Shown here: positions 22,368 through 32,300 of the stretch, one piece after another
How positions within the stretch are numbered: position 1 is the stretch's first letter
Layout of the letters: the number at the start of each line of letters is the position of its first letter
From: an uncultured Clostridia bacterium
Lineage (GTDB): Bacteria; Bacillota; Clostridia; Oscillospirales; CAG-272
Direction of reading: 5' to 3'
Assembly (NCBI GenBank): GCA_947624995.1
Contig: CANQMS010000002.1
Coordinates: 79,766-116,775 of the forward strand
Length of the DNA: 37,010 nt
Notes under the pieces: generated by a model
Database searches by the model: none
What the model was told of the DNA's origin: nothing
Seen by the model: only the letters and a program-made list of their open reading frames with translations
Position numbers and translations under genes: made by a program

Positions 22368-23384
22368 TCAGTCCTCGTATCCGTGCGGATTGTTGATGAC
22401 GAAATTGTATGAGTCGCGGCACATATCGTCGATCGTGAGCTCAGCCTCCCAGCCGAGCACTTCCTTCGCCTTTGACGGATCTGCGTACGATACGGCAATG
22501 TCGCCGGGACGGCGCGGCTGAATGCTGCGGGCGATCGTTTTGCCGCTCGCGCGCTCATACGCGCTTATGACCTCGAACACGGAGTACCCTCTGCCGCATC
22601 CGATGTTGTATGTTTCCCAGCCTGTCACATCTGCTGCGCGGCGCAGAGCCGCGATATGCGCCTTCGCAAGGTCGGTCACGTGGATATAGTCACGGACACC
22701 GGTGCCGTCCGGCGTATCGTAGTCCGTGCCGAAAACGGTGATGGACTCCCATTCGCCGAGCGCGACCTTCTGTATGCGCGGGATGATGTTGTTCGGAATC
22801 CCCATCGGATCCTCGCCTATAAGCCCGGATTTATGTGCGCCGATCGGGTTGAAGTAGCGCAGGCAGGAAACGCTCCACTCGGGGTCGGAGACGCAGAGGT
22901 CGGCGAGGATGCGCTCGATAACGATCTTCGTTTCTCCGTACGGGTTCGTCGCGTGTGTGATTGGGAAATCCTCTTTCATCGGAACGTGGTCCGGCTCGCC
23001 ATATACAGTCGCCGAGGATGAGAACACGATGCGCTTGACGCCGTGAGCCGCCATGCTTTCGCAGAGAATGATCGTTCCCGCGATATTGTTGTAATAATAT
23101 GTGAGCGGTATCTTTACGGATTCGCCGACCGCCTTGAGACCCGCGAAGTGTATCACGGCGTCTATCTTGTTTTCGTCGAAAATGCGGTCGAGCGCCGCCC
23201 TGTCGAGCATGTCGGCTTCATAGAACTTGAAGTCGCGCCCGGTTATCTTCTTTATCCTGTCGCAGACGCAGGGCTTGCTGTTGTAGAAATTGTCGAATAC
23301 TACGACGTCGTAGCCCGCGAGCAAAAGCTCAACGACGGTGTGCGAGCCTATAAATCCGGTACCTCCGGAAACGAGTACAGTCAT
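22368..23384 (-). CDS. galE: UDP-glucose 4-epimerase
   Basis: Interconverts UDP-glucose and UDP-galactose using bound NAD. 338 residues, the usual length. MTVLVSGGTGFIGSHT at the start is the Gly-rich NAD loop; Ser122-124 (SSSATVYGEP) and Tyr149-x3-Lys153 (NPYGETK) form the short-chain dehydrogenase active site. Downstream, PRRPGDIAVSYADPSKAKEVLGW is typical of GalE. The start at 23384 follows GGGAGG with 6-nt spacing; an 18-residue upstream extension is not supported. It lies 13 nt after the nucleotidyltransferase gene, which fits production and epimerisation of UDP-glucose. Confidence 0.96.
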   Translation of the reverse strand: MTVLVSGGTGFIGSHTVVELLLAGYDVVVFDNFYNSKPCVCDRIKKITGRDFKFYEADMLDRAALDRIFDENKIDAVIHFAGLKAVGESVKIPLTYYYNNIAGTIILCESMAAHGVKRIVFSSSATVYGEPDHVPMKEDFPITHATNPYGETKIVIERILADLCVSDPEWSVSCLRYFNPIGAHKSGLIGEDPMGIPNNIIPRIQKVALGEWESITVFGTDYDTPDGTGVRDYIHVTDLAKAHIAALRRAADVTGWETYNIGCGRGYSVFEVISAYERASGKTIARSIQPRRPGDIAVSYADPSKAKEVLGWEAELTIDDMCRDSYNFVINNPHGYED

Positions 23385-23397
23385 TTCAAGCCTCCCT

Positions 23398-24315
23398 TTA
23401 TGCCCAGAGATCGTCGGGATAAACGCCTGCTTCAACAAGCGCGTTGATACCGGCGGCGACGGTCGGCTTGTCCTCGCGGACGGTCACACCGTACCAGTGC
23501 GCATCGCTCGTGAGCATGTCGACTTCGCATTTGTCTGCCTTTATCATGTCGAATATCGCCGTCGGAAGGAGCGCCTCGCACTTGAGCGGGTCGCGGTTCG
23601 GATCCGTGAGCGTCGAGACGACGTTTGCGCGCAGTTCCGGGAAGACGTCCTTCGTGAGTCCCCAGCAGTTCATGGAGACGATGGAATTTTCGTCGATTGG
23701 GACCCACACGTCGTTTTCAAACGATTCCGCGCCCTCGGGGATATCCGAGTTCGGGCGGAGCTTGAACGTCTCAACGATCGAGGTGAGCTTTCCTTCGTCG
23801 TTCGTTTTGCATATGCCGCGCGTGACTGTCCCGTTCGGAGACATCGTGTTCTTGAGGACATATCCGACCATGCAGTAGTGCCCCTTGTTGCCCGTTGCCT
23901 TCGCGCCCTTCAGGAATTCGGCTATTTTTATGTACATTTCCCTGCCGTAGAAATCGTCCGCATTGATGACGGCGAACACATCGTCGCCGACGACGGATTC
24001 GGCGCACAGCAGCGCGTGCGACGTACCCCACGGCTTTGTTCTGCCGTCCGGGACGCTGAGCCCAGCCGGAAGATCATCAAGAGTCTGATATGCGTATTCG
24101 ACCTTTATCTTGCCGCGCAGGCGCGCGCCGATCGTCTCTTCAAAATCCTTCTCGTTTTCGGGCTTGATTATGAAGACGACGCGGTCAAATCCCGCTTTTA
24201 TCGCATCATAGACCGAGAAGTCTATGATGAAATTCCCATGCTTCGTGATGGGGTCGATCTGCTTGAGTCCGCCGTAACGCGAACCCATGCCTGCTGCGAG
24301 TACAACGAGTGTCAT
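23398..24315 (-). CDS. Sugar-phosphate nucleotidyltransferase
   Basis: 305 residues of the NTP_transferase fold. The signature LAAGMGSRYGGLKQ (6-19) binds the nucleotide, INADDFYG carries the metal-binding Asp, and AGATGNKGHYCMVGY-like and NGTVTRGI blocks continue the fold (actual sequence KATGNKGHYCMVGY). It would join a sugar 1-phosphate to a nucleoside triphosphate. Directly upstream of galE, UTP-glucose-1-phosphate is the simplest substrate, but the sequence differs from GalU, lacking its usual LGTAHA-type context, so the substrate is left open. RBS GAGGT has 6-nt spacing. Confidence 0.85.
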   Translation of the reverse strand: MTLVVLAAGMGSRYGGLKQIDPITKHGNFIIDFSVYDAIKAGFDRVVFIIKPENEKDFEETIGARLRGKIKVEYAYQTLDDLPAGLSVPDGRTKPWGTSHALLCAESVVGDDVFAVINADDFYGREMYIKIAEFLKGAKATGNKGHYCMVGYVLKNTMSPNGTVTRGICKTNDEGKLTSIVETFKLRPNSDIPEGAESFENDVWVPIDENSIVSMNCWGLTKDVFPELRANVVSTLTDPNRDPLKCEALLPTAIFDMIKADKCEVDMLTSDAHWYGVTVREDKPTVAAGINALVEAGVYPDDLWA

Positions 24316-24324
24316 AACAATACC

Positions 24325-25194
24325 TCAGTTCGTTTTGAATATATTCTTTGCCGCCGTAAGTGTGTTTTGCAGCAGCATTGAAATCGTCATTGGTCCTACG
24401 CCGCCCGGTACCGGCGTTATGTAGGAAGCGATGTCGGAGACGGCGTGAAAATCAACGTCTCCGCAGAGCTTGTCGTTTTTGTCCCTGTTCATGCCGACGT
24501 CGATGACGACGGCTCCAGGCTTTACCATATCCGCGGTCACAAAGCCCGCGATCCCGACCGCGGACACGAGTATGTCCGCTTCACGCGTTACTGCGGGCAG
24601 ATCCGTGGTCTTTGAGTGGCAGACGGTGACGGTCCCGTCCGCGGCGAGCAGAAGGAGCGCTGTCGGCTTGCCGACGATGTTGCTGCGCCCTATAACGACG
24701 CAGCGCCTGCCGCGCACGGGGATGTTGTAGTACGAGAGCAGCTCCATTATCCCGGCGGGAGTACACGGCAGAAGCGTACCCTCTCCCTTCAGTATTTTCC
24801 CGGCGTTTACGGAGTGAAATGCGTCGACGTCCTTTTCGGGGACGATGCGCTCCGTAACGGCGGATTCGTTTATATGCTTCGGCAGCGGAAGCTGGACGAG
24901 GATGCCGTGTACATCCTCCGCCACGTTTAACCTGTCTATAAGCGCGAGAAGCTCAGCTTCCGGAGTTTTTTCCGGGAGCTCGTATACCCACGAGTTGAAT
25001 CCGACCTCCTCACACCCGCGCTTTTTGTTGCGCACGTAGACGTGGGATGCCGGATCGTCACCGACGATGACGACGGCGAGCCCCGGCTTTTTGTCGAGCA
25101 GAGCCGTTTCCGCCTTGATTTTTTCGCGGACATCGGCGCTGACCGCCTTGCCGTCAATTATCTTTGCTGCATTTTCTTTCTGTTCAGTCGCCAT
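24325..25194 (-). CDS. folD: Methylenetetrahydrofolate dehydrogenase/cyclohydrolase
   Basis: A bifunctional enzyme that converts 5,10-methylene-THF to 10-formyl-THF in the cytoplasm. 289 residues. Tyr53-x3-Lys57 (YVRNK) is the catalytic pair; VQLPLPKHI, the NADP-binding GRSNIVGKP, and the C-terminal TPVPGGVGPMT are all present. The start MATEQKENAAKIIDGK at 25194 is preferred; it lies inside the end of lgt (11-nt overlap), with GGGAG just upstream. The longer frame to 25266 is read through the acidic tail of lgt in another frame and is not supported. Confidence 0.96.
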   Translation of the reverse strand: MATEQKENAAKIIDGKAVSADVREKIKAETALLDKKPGLAVVIVGDDPASHVYVRNKKRGCEEVGFNSWVYELPEKTPEAELLALIDRLNVAEDVHGILVQLPLPKHINESAVTERIVPEKDVDAFHSVNAGKILKGEGTLLPCTPAGIMELLSYYNIPVRGRRCVVIGRSNIVGKPTALLLLAADGTVTVCHSKTTDLPAVTREADILVSAVGIAGFVTADMVKPGAVVIDVGMNRDKNDKLCGDVDFHAVSDIASYITPVPGGVGPMTISMLLQNTLTAAKNIFKTN

Positions 25195-26218
25195 GCTTGC
25201 TCCCGTCGCCTGTACTTTCTTCGCCGCTCTTGCTGCTGCCGTCTTCGCTATCTTCACTGTCTGCATTTTCTTCGCTGCCGCTTACGTTCTTATCCGTTTC
25301 GGCTTGCGCCGCTGCATTTTCTTCCGAAAGTTCAGCGTCCGTTTCCTCGTCGGCAGAAGCGGCCTTGCTCCGGAGCTTGTATCTCTGCACCGCAACGGTA
25401 ACGACGCCCGCCACGAAGAGACAGAACGCGAGGAGCTGGGAGACACGGATCCCGGTCGAGCCGATATAGAGGCTGTCTGTGCGGAGCCCTTCGATCAGCA
25501 TGCGCCCGAGCCCGTACCACGAGACGTACCACAGAAATATTTCGCCGTCGAACTTCTTTTTCTTCTGGAGTACGAAAATAAGTGCAAAACCGACGATGTT
25601 CCAGAGCGACTCGTAAAGAAAAGTCGGGTGGTAATAATGGGTTATGCCGAGGTCGTTCTTGATGCCCATGCGGCAGAATATGTCCGTCTCGGTGCCGTGC
25701 GCCTCGGCATTCATGAAGTTGCCCCATCTGCCGATCGCCTGCCCGAGCAGTGCCGCGTGACCGCCCATATCGAGGATCTTGCAGAACGATATCTTTTTTA
25801 TTTTTGATACGACAATGACGGTGATGACGACGGCTATAAGCCCGCCGTATATCGCGAGACCGCCCTCCCAGACGGCGACGATATTATAAAGCGTCCCGAA
25901 GAGCCTTTCGGAAAAAGAACCCTCCGACACGACAAATCTGCCGATGCCGCTGAAAACGACGTAATAGAGACGCGCGCCGATCACTCCGAAAACGATGCAG
26001 AAGATAAAGTAATCGAGCATATCGTCAACGCTGATGCCGATTTTCTTCGATTTGAGAAAAATCACCGTGCAGACCGAAACGATCGCGAGCGTGACGATTA
26101 TGCCGTACCACGCAATATTTCTTCCGAAAACGGTAAACGCCACGTTATTGACCTGAAACTCGCCTATACCGAGCCCCGGGAATGACAGCGTGTTTATATC
26201 GAGAAGCGTTCTGATCAT
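25184..26218 (-). CDS. lgt: Prolipoprotein diacylglyceryl transferase with acidic C-terminal tail
   Basis: Transfers diacylglycerol from phosphatidylglycerol to the lipobox cysteine of prolipoproteins at the membrane. 344 residues, longer than the usual 260-290. ARLYYV (82-87), WEGGLAIYGG and the signature GQAIGRWGNFMNAEAHG (159-175) are diagnostic, and about seven TM segments are seen. The start at 26218 has GGAGG with 7-nt spacing. The last 59 residues or so (286-344) form a Glu/Asp/Ser-rich tail with no hydrophobic segment, predicted to be disordered in the cytoplasm. It leads a seven-gene operon and overlaps folD by 11 nt. The lipoprotein encoded at 914-2134 is an example of a substrate. 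Confidence 0.96.
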   Translation of the reverse strand: MIRTLLDINTLSFPGLGIGEFQVNNVAFTVFGRNIAWYGIIVTLAIVSVCTVIFLKSKKIGISVDDMLDYFIFCIVFGVIGARLYYVVFSGIGRFVVSEGSFSERLFGTLYNIVAVWEGGLAIYGGLIAVVITVIVVSKIKKISFCKILDMGGHAALLGQAIGRWGNFMNAEAHGTETDIFCRMGIKNDLGITHYYHPTFLYESLWNIVGFALIFVLQKKKKFDGEIFLWYVSWYGLGRMLIEGLRTDSLYIGSTGIRVSQLLAFCLFVAGVVTVAVQRYKLRSKAASADEETDAELSEENAAAQAETDKNVSGSEENADSEDSEDGSSKSGEESTGDGSKHGD

Positions 26219-26244
26219 CCGCTTGCCTCCATTCCTGCGCATCA

Positions 26245-26287
26245 CAAAAGACGCCTTATATATTGTACAATATTTCGGCGTCTTTTG
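26245..26287 (-). terminator. Terminator after the glucan synthase gene, with long AT-rich loop
   Basis: An 11-bp perfect stem (26245-26255 with 26277-26287) encloses a 21-nt loop that itself holds the palindrome ATATTGTACAATAT. The descending arm ends in GTCTTTTG on the minus strand. It lies 17 nt after the glucan synthase stop and overlaps the lgt promoter. Confidence 0.65.
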
Positions 26288-26290
26288 CAA
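26262..26290 (-). promoter_or_regulatory. Promoter of the lgt operon inside the terminator
   Basis: TTGCAA (26290-26285), a 17-bp spacer and TACAAT (26267-26262) on the minus strand, with the -10 in the hairpin loop. The RNA would start near 26255, 37 nt before the lgt ATG. Confidence 0.6.
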
Positions 26291-26303
26291 TAGAATCGGG
26301 GAT

Positions 26304-29300
26304 TTACTTTTCGACTTTAAGGAAAATTTTTATTTTGTCTCCCGTCGGTTTTATTATGATCGGCTCTCCCGAGCGGACTGTTCTTACGTCACATCCTGCC
26401 TCTCTTGCCTCTTTTGAATACGCCGCGGCTTCTTTCTCGTCAAAGACCGTGACGGTCACCTCGCACCCGCCGGCTCGCACCGAGGCGGTATACGTGATGC
26501 CCGGCGGCGGTGCCGCGACGACCTCGCCGCCGCGAAGCGTTATGCCGAGATAGTATTTCATCGTTACGGTATAGAACCACGCGGCAGAGCCCGTATATCC
26601 GCTCCAGCCGCTTTTCCCGGTTAGAGAACCGCCGTAATATATATCCGCCGCTATGAAGTACGGCTCGGCGGTATATTGCCCTCCGATCCTCCCGCGCTCG
26701 TATATTCCGAGGGGCGAGATCGAGGAGAGGAGCTTTTTGCCGAACTCCCTCTGACCGAGCGCGAAATACGCTGCCGTACACCATACGGCGGCGTGCGTAT
26801 ACTGCCCGCCGTTTTCCCTTATGCCCGCCGGATATCGGCAGATATAGCCGTGCTTTTCCGTCTTATCGTACGACGGCGCAAACAGCCGCAGGATGCCGGT
26901 CTTTTCGTCGTAGAGGAGCTTTTTTACATTTGAAAGCGCGATCTTTGATCTTTCCCTGTCGCTCCCGGCAAAAACGGAGAACGCCTGAGGGAGCAGGTCT
27001 ATCTTGCATTCTTCCGAACGCACAGAGCCGAGCGCTTCCCCGTCGTCATCGAAGGCGCGGACGTACCATTCACCGTCCCACGCGTTCATGTCCACGGCGG
27101 AGACGAGCGAGTCTGCGTCGTACATCAGCTTTTCGGCGAGGATCGGATCAATCCCCGAGCACCCGAGCATTTCGGAAAACCTCCTGTACACGACTGCGAA
27201 GAAAAACGCGAGCCACACGCTTTCACCGGCGCCGCGTATGCCGACCTCGTTCATGCCGTCGTTCCAGTCGCCCGTCCCTATTGGCGGGAGCCCGTGTACC
27301 CCGCGCTCGTAAGACGAATTTATCGCGGCGATGCAGTGCTCGAGCACAGTGGCGGTCCTGTCGGACACGTCCGCTGACTCGTACCTGTCGCCCTCCTCTT
27401 TGCCGAGAGGCTTTGACGTTATATACGGGATCCTGTATGAAAGTATTCCCGCGTCGCCGGTCGCGATGACGTATTCCGCCGTGACGAACGGGAGCCACAT
27501 ATAGTCGTCGCTGCACCGTGTCCTGAGCCCGCCTCCGTAAGGATATGCGTGCCACCAATGCTGGACCCTGCCGTCCTCATACTGGCGCGCGCACGAACGG
27601 AGTATCTGTCTTTTTGTCAGCTCCGGGCAGTAGTAAAGAGCCGCTATGCTGTCCTGGAGCTGGTCGCGGAAACCGTATGCGCCTCCCGACTGGCTGTAGC
27701 CGGAACGCGCGAGCATACGCACAAAGACTGCCTGATACGAAACGAAGTCGGGGAGCCCGGAGAGAAAGCACTCCGAGCCGGTGTATGCATTACGGAGAAG
27801 TATAGAGTTTACTCGGTCCCCGTACTCGCAAAACGCGCTCTTTATCAGATCTGCGCGGCGGTATTTGTCGCGTATATGGGATATGCACCGTTCGCTTCCC
27901 GGGAACGCCGCGACGGCAAATCCGCACTCGCCGCCCGAAAACGGGGAAACGGCGCGGACCCCAAAGCCGAGGTCGTCTAAAGAGCCGTGTATCTCGTCCG
28001 AAACGGAGAAGACGCATACGCGCGCCGCCGCATCGGACATGAGCGTTACGGTGCTGTCCGAGAGAATCGCCGGCGCCGGCGGGACATAGATGAGAGATGA
28101 CCGGATATGCTCAAGAGACTCATCCTGTCCTGCGGAAATGCGGACGTGGAAGAGCTTTACCGGCAGCCTTGCGTCAACGCCGACGGACAGCTCGTATCCG
28201 ATCCCGGCGACGCATCCGGTATACACTGCACATTCGCGCGTGAACACGGTCGAGGTCGACGAACGCGCGAGGTCGTACGTTTCGCCGCCGACCGTGATGC
28301 AGACGGTCTCCCCCGGCTCTCCGCGGAGAGGGTCCGTATGGCGGCGGCTGACGGTCGAGAGCGCGGAATTTGCGTACCAGCTGTAACCGCACGTCAGATT
28401 CGTCAAAAGAGTTCCGAAGACGGTGTTTGCGTATACCATAGAGAACGGCGTGCTGTTTTTCCCGTTTGTTATGCGCACCTCCCCGTTCTCGGTTTCAAAC
28501 GATATCCCGTCATCCGGCAGAGGCGCTTTTTCGATGTGCGTTTCGGCGGGGACATCGGCTTTGGTGAGCGTAAATACGTGGTCTGTTCCGATATCGACGG
28601 TTCTGCATGAGCAAGCCGTAAAGATCAGCTCCTCCTCCGGCGTGAACGATTCGCGGTCGAGAACGAAAAAGCCGTTGTTTTTGCCGATCAGCCGCTCGGA
28701 TCCGCTCTCCCTGATCATTTGGCGCAGCCGCCCGACGCCGCCCGAGTAATATCCCGTGCCGGGAGCTATGAAGACAAGGTCGAACCTGACGCCGGACACA
28801 AACAGAAACCGCTTTGCCGAGATGAGCTCCGATACGGCGAACGAGTCCGCCGCAGACGAAAGATCGCAGCAAAAGACCGTCACGATCGGCAAATCTCCCG
28901 AGATCCCGCGGCGCCACATTATGTCGCGCCTGTATTTGTGTTCCGGGCGGAACTGCCCCGGGCACGATATGATGCGGTCCCTTTTGCCGAATATCGCGCC
29001 CGCGAGCTCCATGGCGCACCGTACCGCCGCAGTGTCCGCTCCCGACAGCGCGGAGAATAATTGCAGCTGACGCTGCATGCCTATCCTTGCCTCATCCGCC
29101 TGAAGCTTTGCGCTCACAGCTCCCGTGCGGACAGTGATCCCGTTTTTCTGTTGTCCGCCGTCGGCGGTACCGGACAGTACGGCTGCAAAAACCGGGTGTA
29201 CGCACGCTCCGCCGACCTCCGTCGGCGCATGGGAGAAGACGGCGCCTATCTCATGCTCTCCGTAACAGAAAGGAAGGATCGCGTCCTTTTTCGTGTGGAC

Positions 29301-32300
29301 AGTGACCGTCTCGCCGCGCGAGTGCATGACGGTGACCGTGAGCTCTTCCCTCTCCCCGGGAGCCGTCTTCCTTGAATAAGTCACCGAGCCGTCGGGTGCC
29401 TGCGCGGCGGTTATGAAGAGATCGGAATACGACGGCGCGCTTTCGTATGAAGAGGCTTTATTCATAACCGGCTCGAACATATAGAGGACGTCATAGTTGC
29501 CGACGATGCCTGAAACGGTCAGTTCTGTCACCGCCGCGGGAGATGATGGCGAAACGGTAAGGATCAGCTCCGTCTTTATCAGGCGCTCGCCGAGAACGTA
29601 TTCGTTTACATATGATATCGCGGTGCCGTCCGTTGAGAACTGCGTACGCTCCCCGGCGGTGCAGGAAAAGATCATGCCGCCGGCGCGCAAAAGCACGGTC
29701 ACGCCCGGCGAGCCGCGCGAGATCGGCTGCGTGACCAGCGTCTGTCCGTCATATATGACTATCCCGCCCGATCTTATCGCGACTATTTTTTCGCGCCCGT
29801 TCGATACGATCGCGGAGTCGGATGAGATGGCGCTCCCGTCCAGCCTTCCGGTGAGCGGGATATGCTCCTTTGCCCTTATAAGGGACTTTTCCTCCGACCT
29901 TCTGCGGTTCGTGCCGACGGATTCGTAAAGGAGCGGAAGCGCCGCACGCACGGCGGGCGTCGCGCAGAATCTGCGGACATTTATGTCTGAGAGAAGCAGG
30001 TTTGCCGCCGATGTGATGCTCATACCGATATGATGAGACATATATATTCTCGCGACCCCGACGCCGTCTCCGACCCTTTTTCCCGTCAGATCAGCGGATT
30101 CATAAAAGCCGTATTTTCCGTAAAGCTCGCCGTCACGGTGCGCACCGAGGACGCGGGCAGCCTCCGGGTCGAACGCGGCGAGCATATAGAGCGAATACGG
30201 GGCAAAGACATTTTCTTCCCCGATGTCGGGGGAGATCGAAAGTGAATCGCATCCGTGTGCCTTATATGAATAGTTCACGCTGTCGTCAAAGTCGTAAAAC
30301 GACGATTCGGAGCGTCCGTATATAGGTGAACCTCCGAGCTCGTCGGAGTCTTTGCGCTGGAGAAAGTTCGCCGCGGCAAGCGCCTCGTACCGGGCGGTAC
30401 CCGGGGCGGCGGGCAGAAATATAGCCGGCATAAAGTATTCAAATACGCTGCCGCTCCATGAAAGCATCGCTTCTATACCGCCTTCATCGCTCCAGACGCG
30501 CCCGAGCGTTGACATGTGCCCGTCCGGGACTTTTCCTGTCGCCGCCGAGTAAAAGCTCGTTGTCAGGATCTCGCCCGCGTAAAGGTCGTAGACGTTGCGG
30601 TCAAATTCTCCTGCGGCGGAGTTGTAACCTATATAGAAGAGGTCGCGCTTTTTGTTATAGAGCGCGCCGAAGTCGGCGCCGTCGATCAGCGACGAGAGCG
30701 CATCGGCTATATCTTCAAACCCTTTGAGGCAGCCAACGGCGTTTCTGACTGTGAGCAGGCAAACCGTAAAGTTGCCGCTGTCGACGGTGGAAACGTACGC
30801 AGGATAAAGCACGTCGAGCGTCTTTATGTCGTACCAGTTATAGAGGTGACCGTTCCATTTTTCAAGCTTCATGACGGTTGCGAGCGTTTCCGCAAGGCGT
30901 CTTTTCAGCTCATCCTCGCCGATGATCCCGAGGTCGTGCGCGTTCACTGCGGACAAAAGGTACATACCGATGTTTGTCGGCGAGGTGCGCGCGGCGACGC
31001 GTTCTTCCGGCATAAGGGTCACGTTGTCCGGCGGAAGATAATTATATTTTTTCAGGGTGTTGTCCGAGAAGAAACGCCACATTCTGTCAACGTCGAGGAG
31101 AAGCCCGCCTAAAAGATCCGATATATCCGCCTTCTCCCCAGAACCCTTGCACGCGGGCGTGTCCCCGAGCCGGTGAACGTATATCGGGAAAGTGAACCAC
31201 AGCGCGCCGTATATCGGCAGTATGAAGCGGCATAACCCTGTCGGGATCAGGGGCGCCGCGAGCGCTGCCGCGCCGATCAGGAGCGTAACCCACATGCGCC
31301 TGACGTAATATATTGCCGCCGACGTGTCCTCACTGTCGGATGAGGCTGCCGTCTTCCATTCGAGCAGCCGTCTCTTTGAGAATTTCATTCTGTAAAACGC
31401 GCGGTAAACGGCGTCTGCCGAGTTCGCCGCCTCGTCAGCGGCGGAGTACGCCGGGAAAAGGATCTCAAAGGCGGACACAGCATAATAGTTCGGAATGCCG
31501 GAGAAATAATTCCTGAACGGAACGCGGAAGGAGCCTGTTGCGATCAGGACCGCCCTGTATATTCGGTCCGACACCGAGGCGGCATAGATCAAGAGCCCTA
31601 GCGGCGTCCCGCCTATGAGCGGGAGCATGATCGCCGCCGGTCTTACGGCGGAGGTCAGCGCCGCGATCACGGGTTCGAGCATGATCAGCCTGCCCGTAAC
31701 CGCTGACGGGTTTTTATATTTTTCACCGGACGCCGACGGTATGCCGCGTCTGAGCATGACGAGCGCCTGCACGTCCCCGCGGATCCAGCGGTGTGCCCTT
31801 GAGCGCTCGCGCATGTAATCGCGCGGGACTTCGTCATAAACGCGCAGATCGGACGCGTGCCCGCACCTGAGCCTTATCCCTTCCGCTGTGTCATGGCTCA
31901 GGATGCGCTCGCTCGGGAACGCGCCGTAAACGGTCTTCATATATGCGTCAACGGATATAAGTCCCTTGCCGCAGAACGAACCGATGCCGAAAAGGTATGA
32001 ATATACGGAGAAAGCCGAGCGCTCGTATTCGCTCCTTCCGCCGTATGCGTATCTGTACGCCGTATACCTGCACCGACCCTTGGCGTTGGCGAGCGACACG
32101 CTCGCAACGGGTGCTATGACGCCGTAACCGTCTGTGACTATCGGGTATCCGCTTCCGCGCGAGATAACGGGCTCACAGCAGGGGTGAAGCGCTGTCGCAA
32201 TCAGTTTTTTCACGTCTGAAAACAGTATTTCCGTGTCTGCGTCAAGCGCGAGGACGTATTTATAGTCGACAGGGGTCCCTCCGTGTACCGACAGCGCCGA

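Noticed and set aside
23338-24381. Open frame of 347 codons on the plus strand opposite the nucleotidyltransferase gene
   Set aside because: It mirrors the codon pattern of the minus-strand gene, has no RBS and no recognisable domain.
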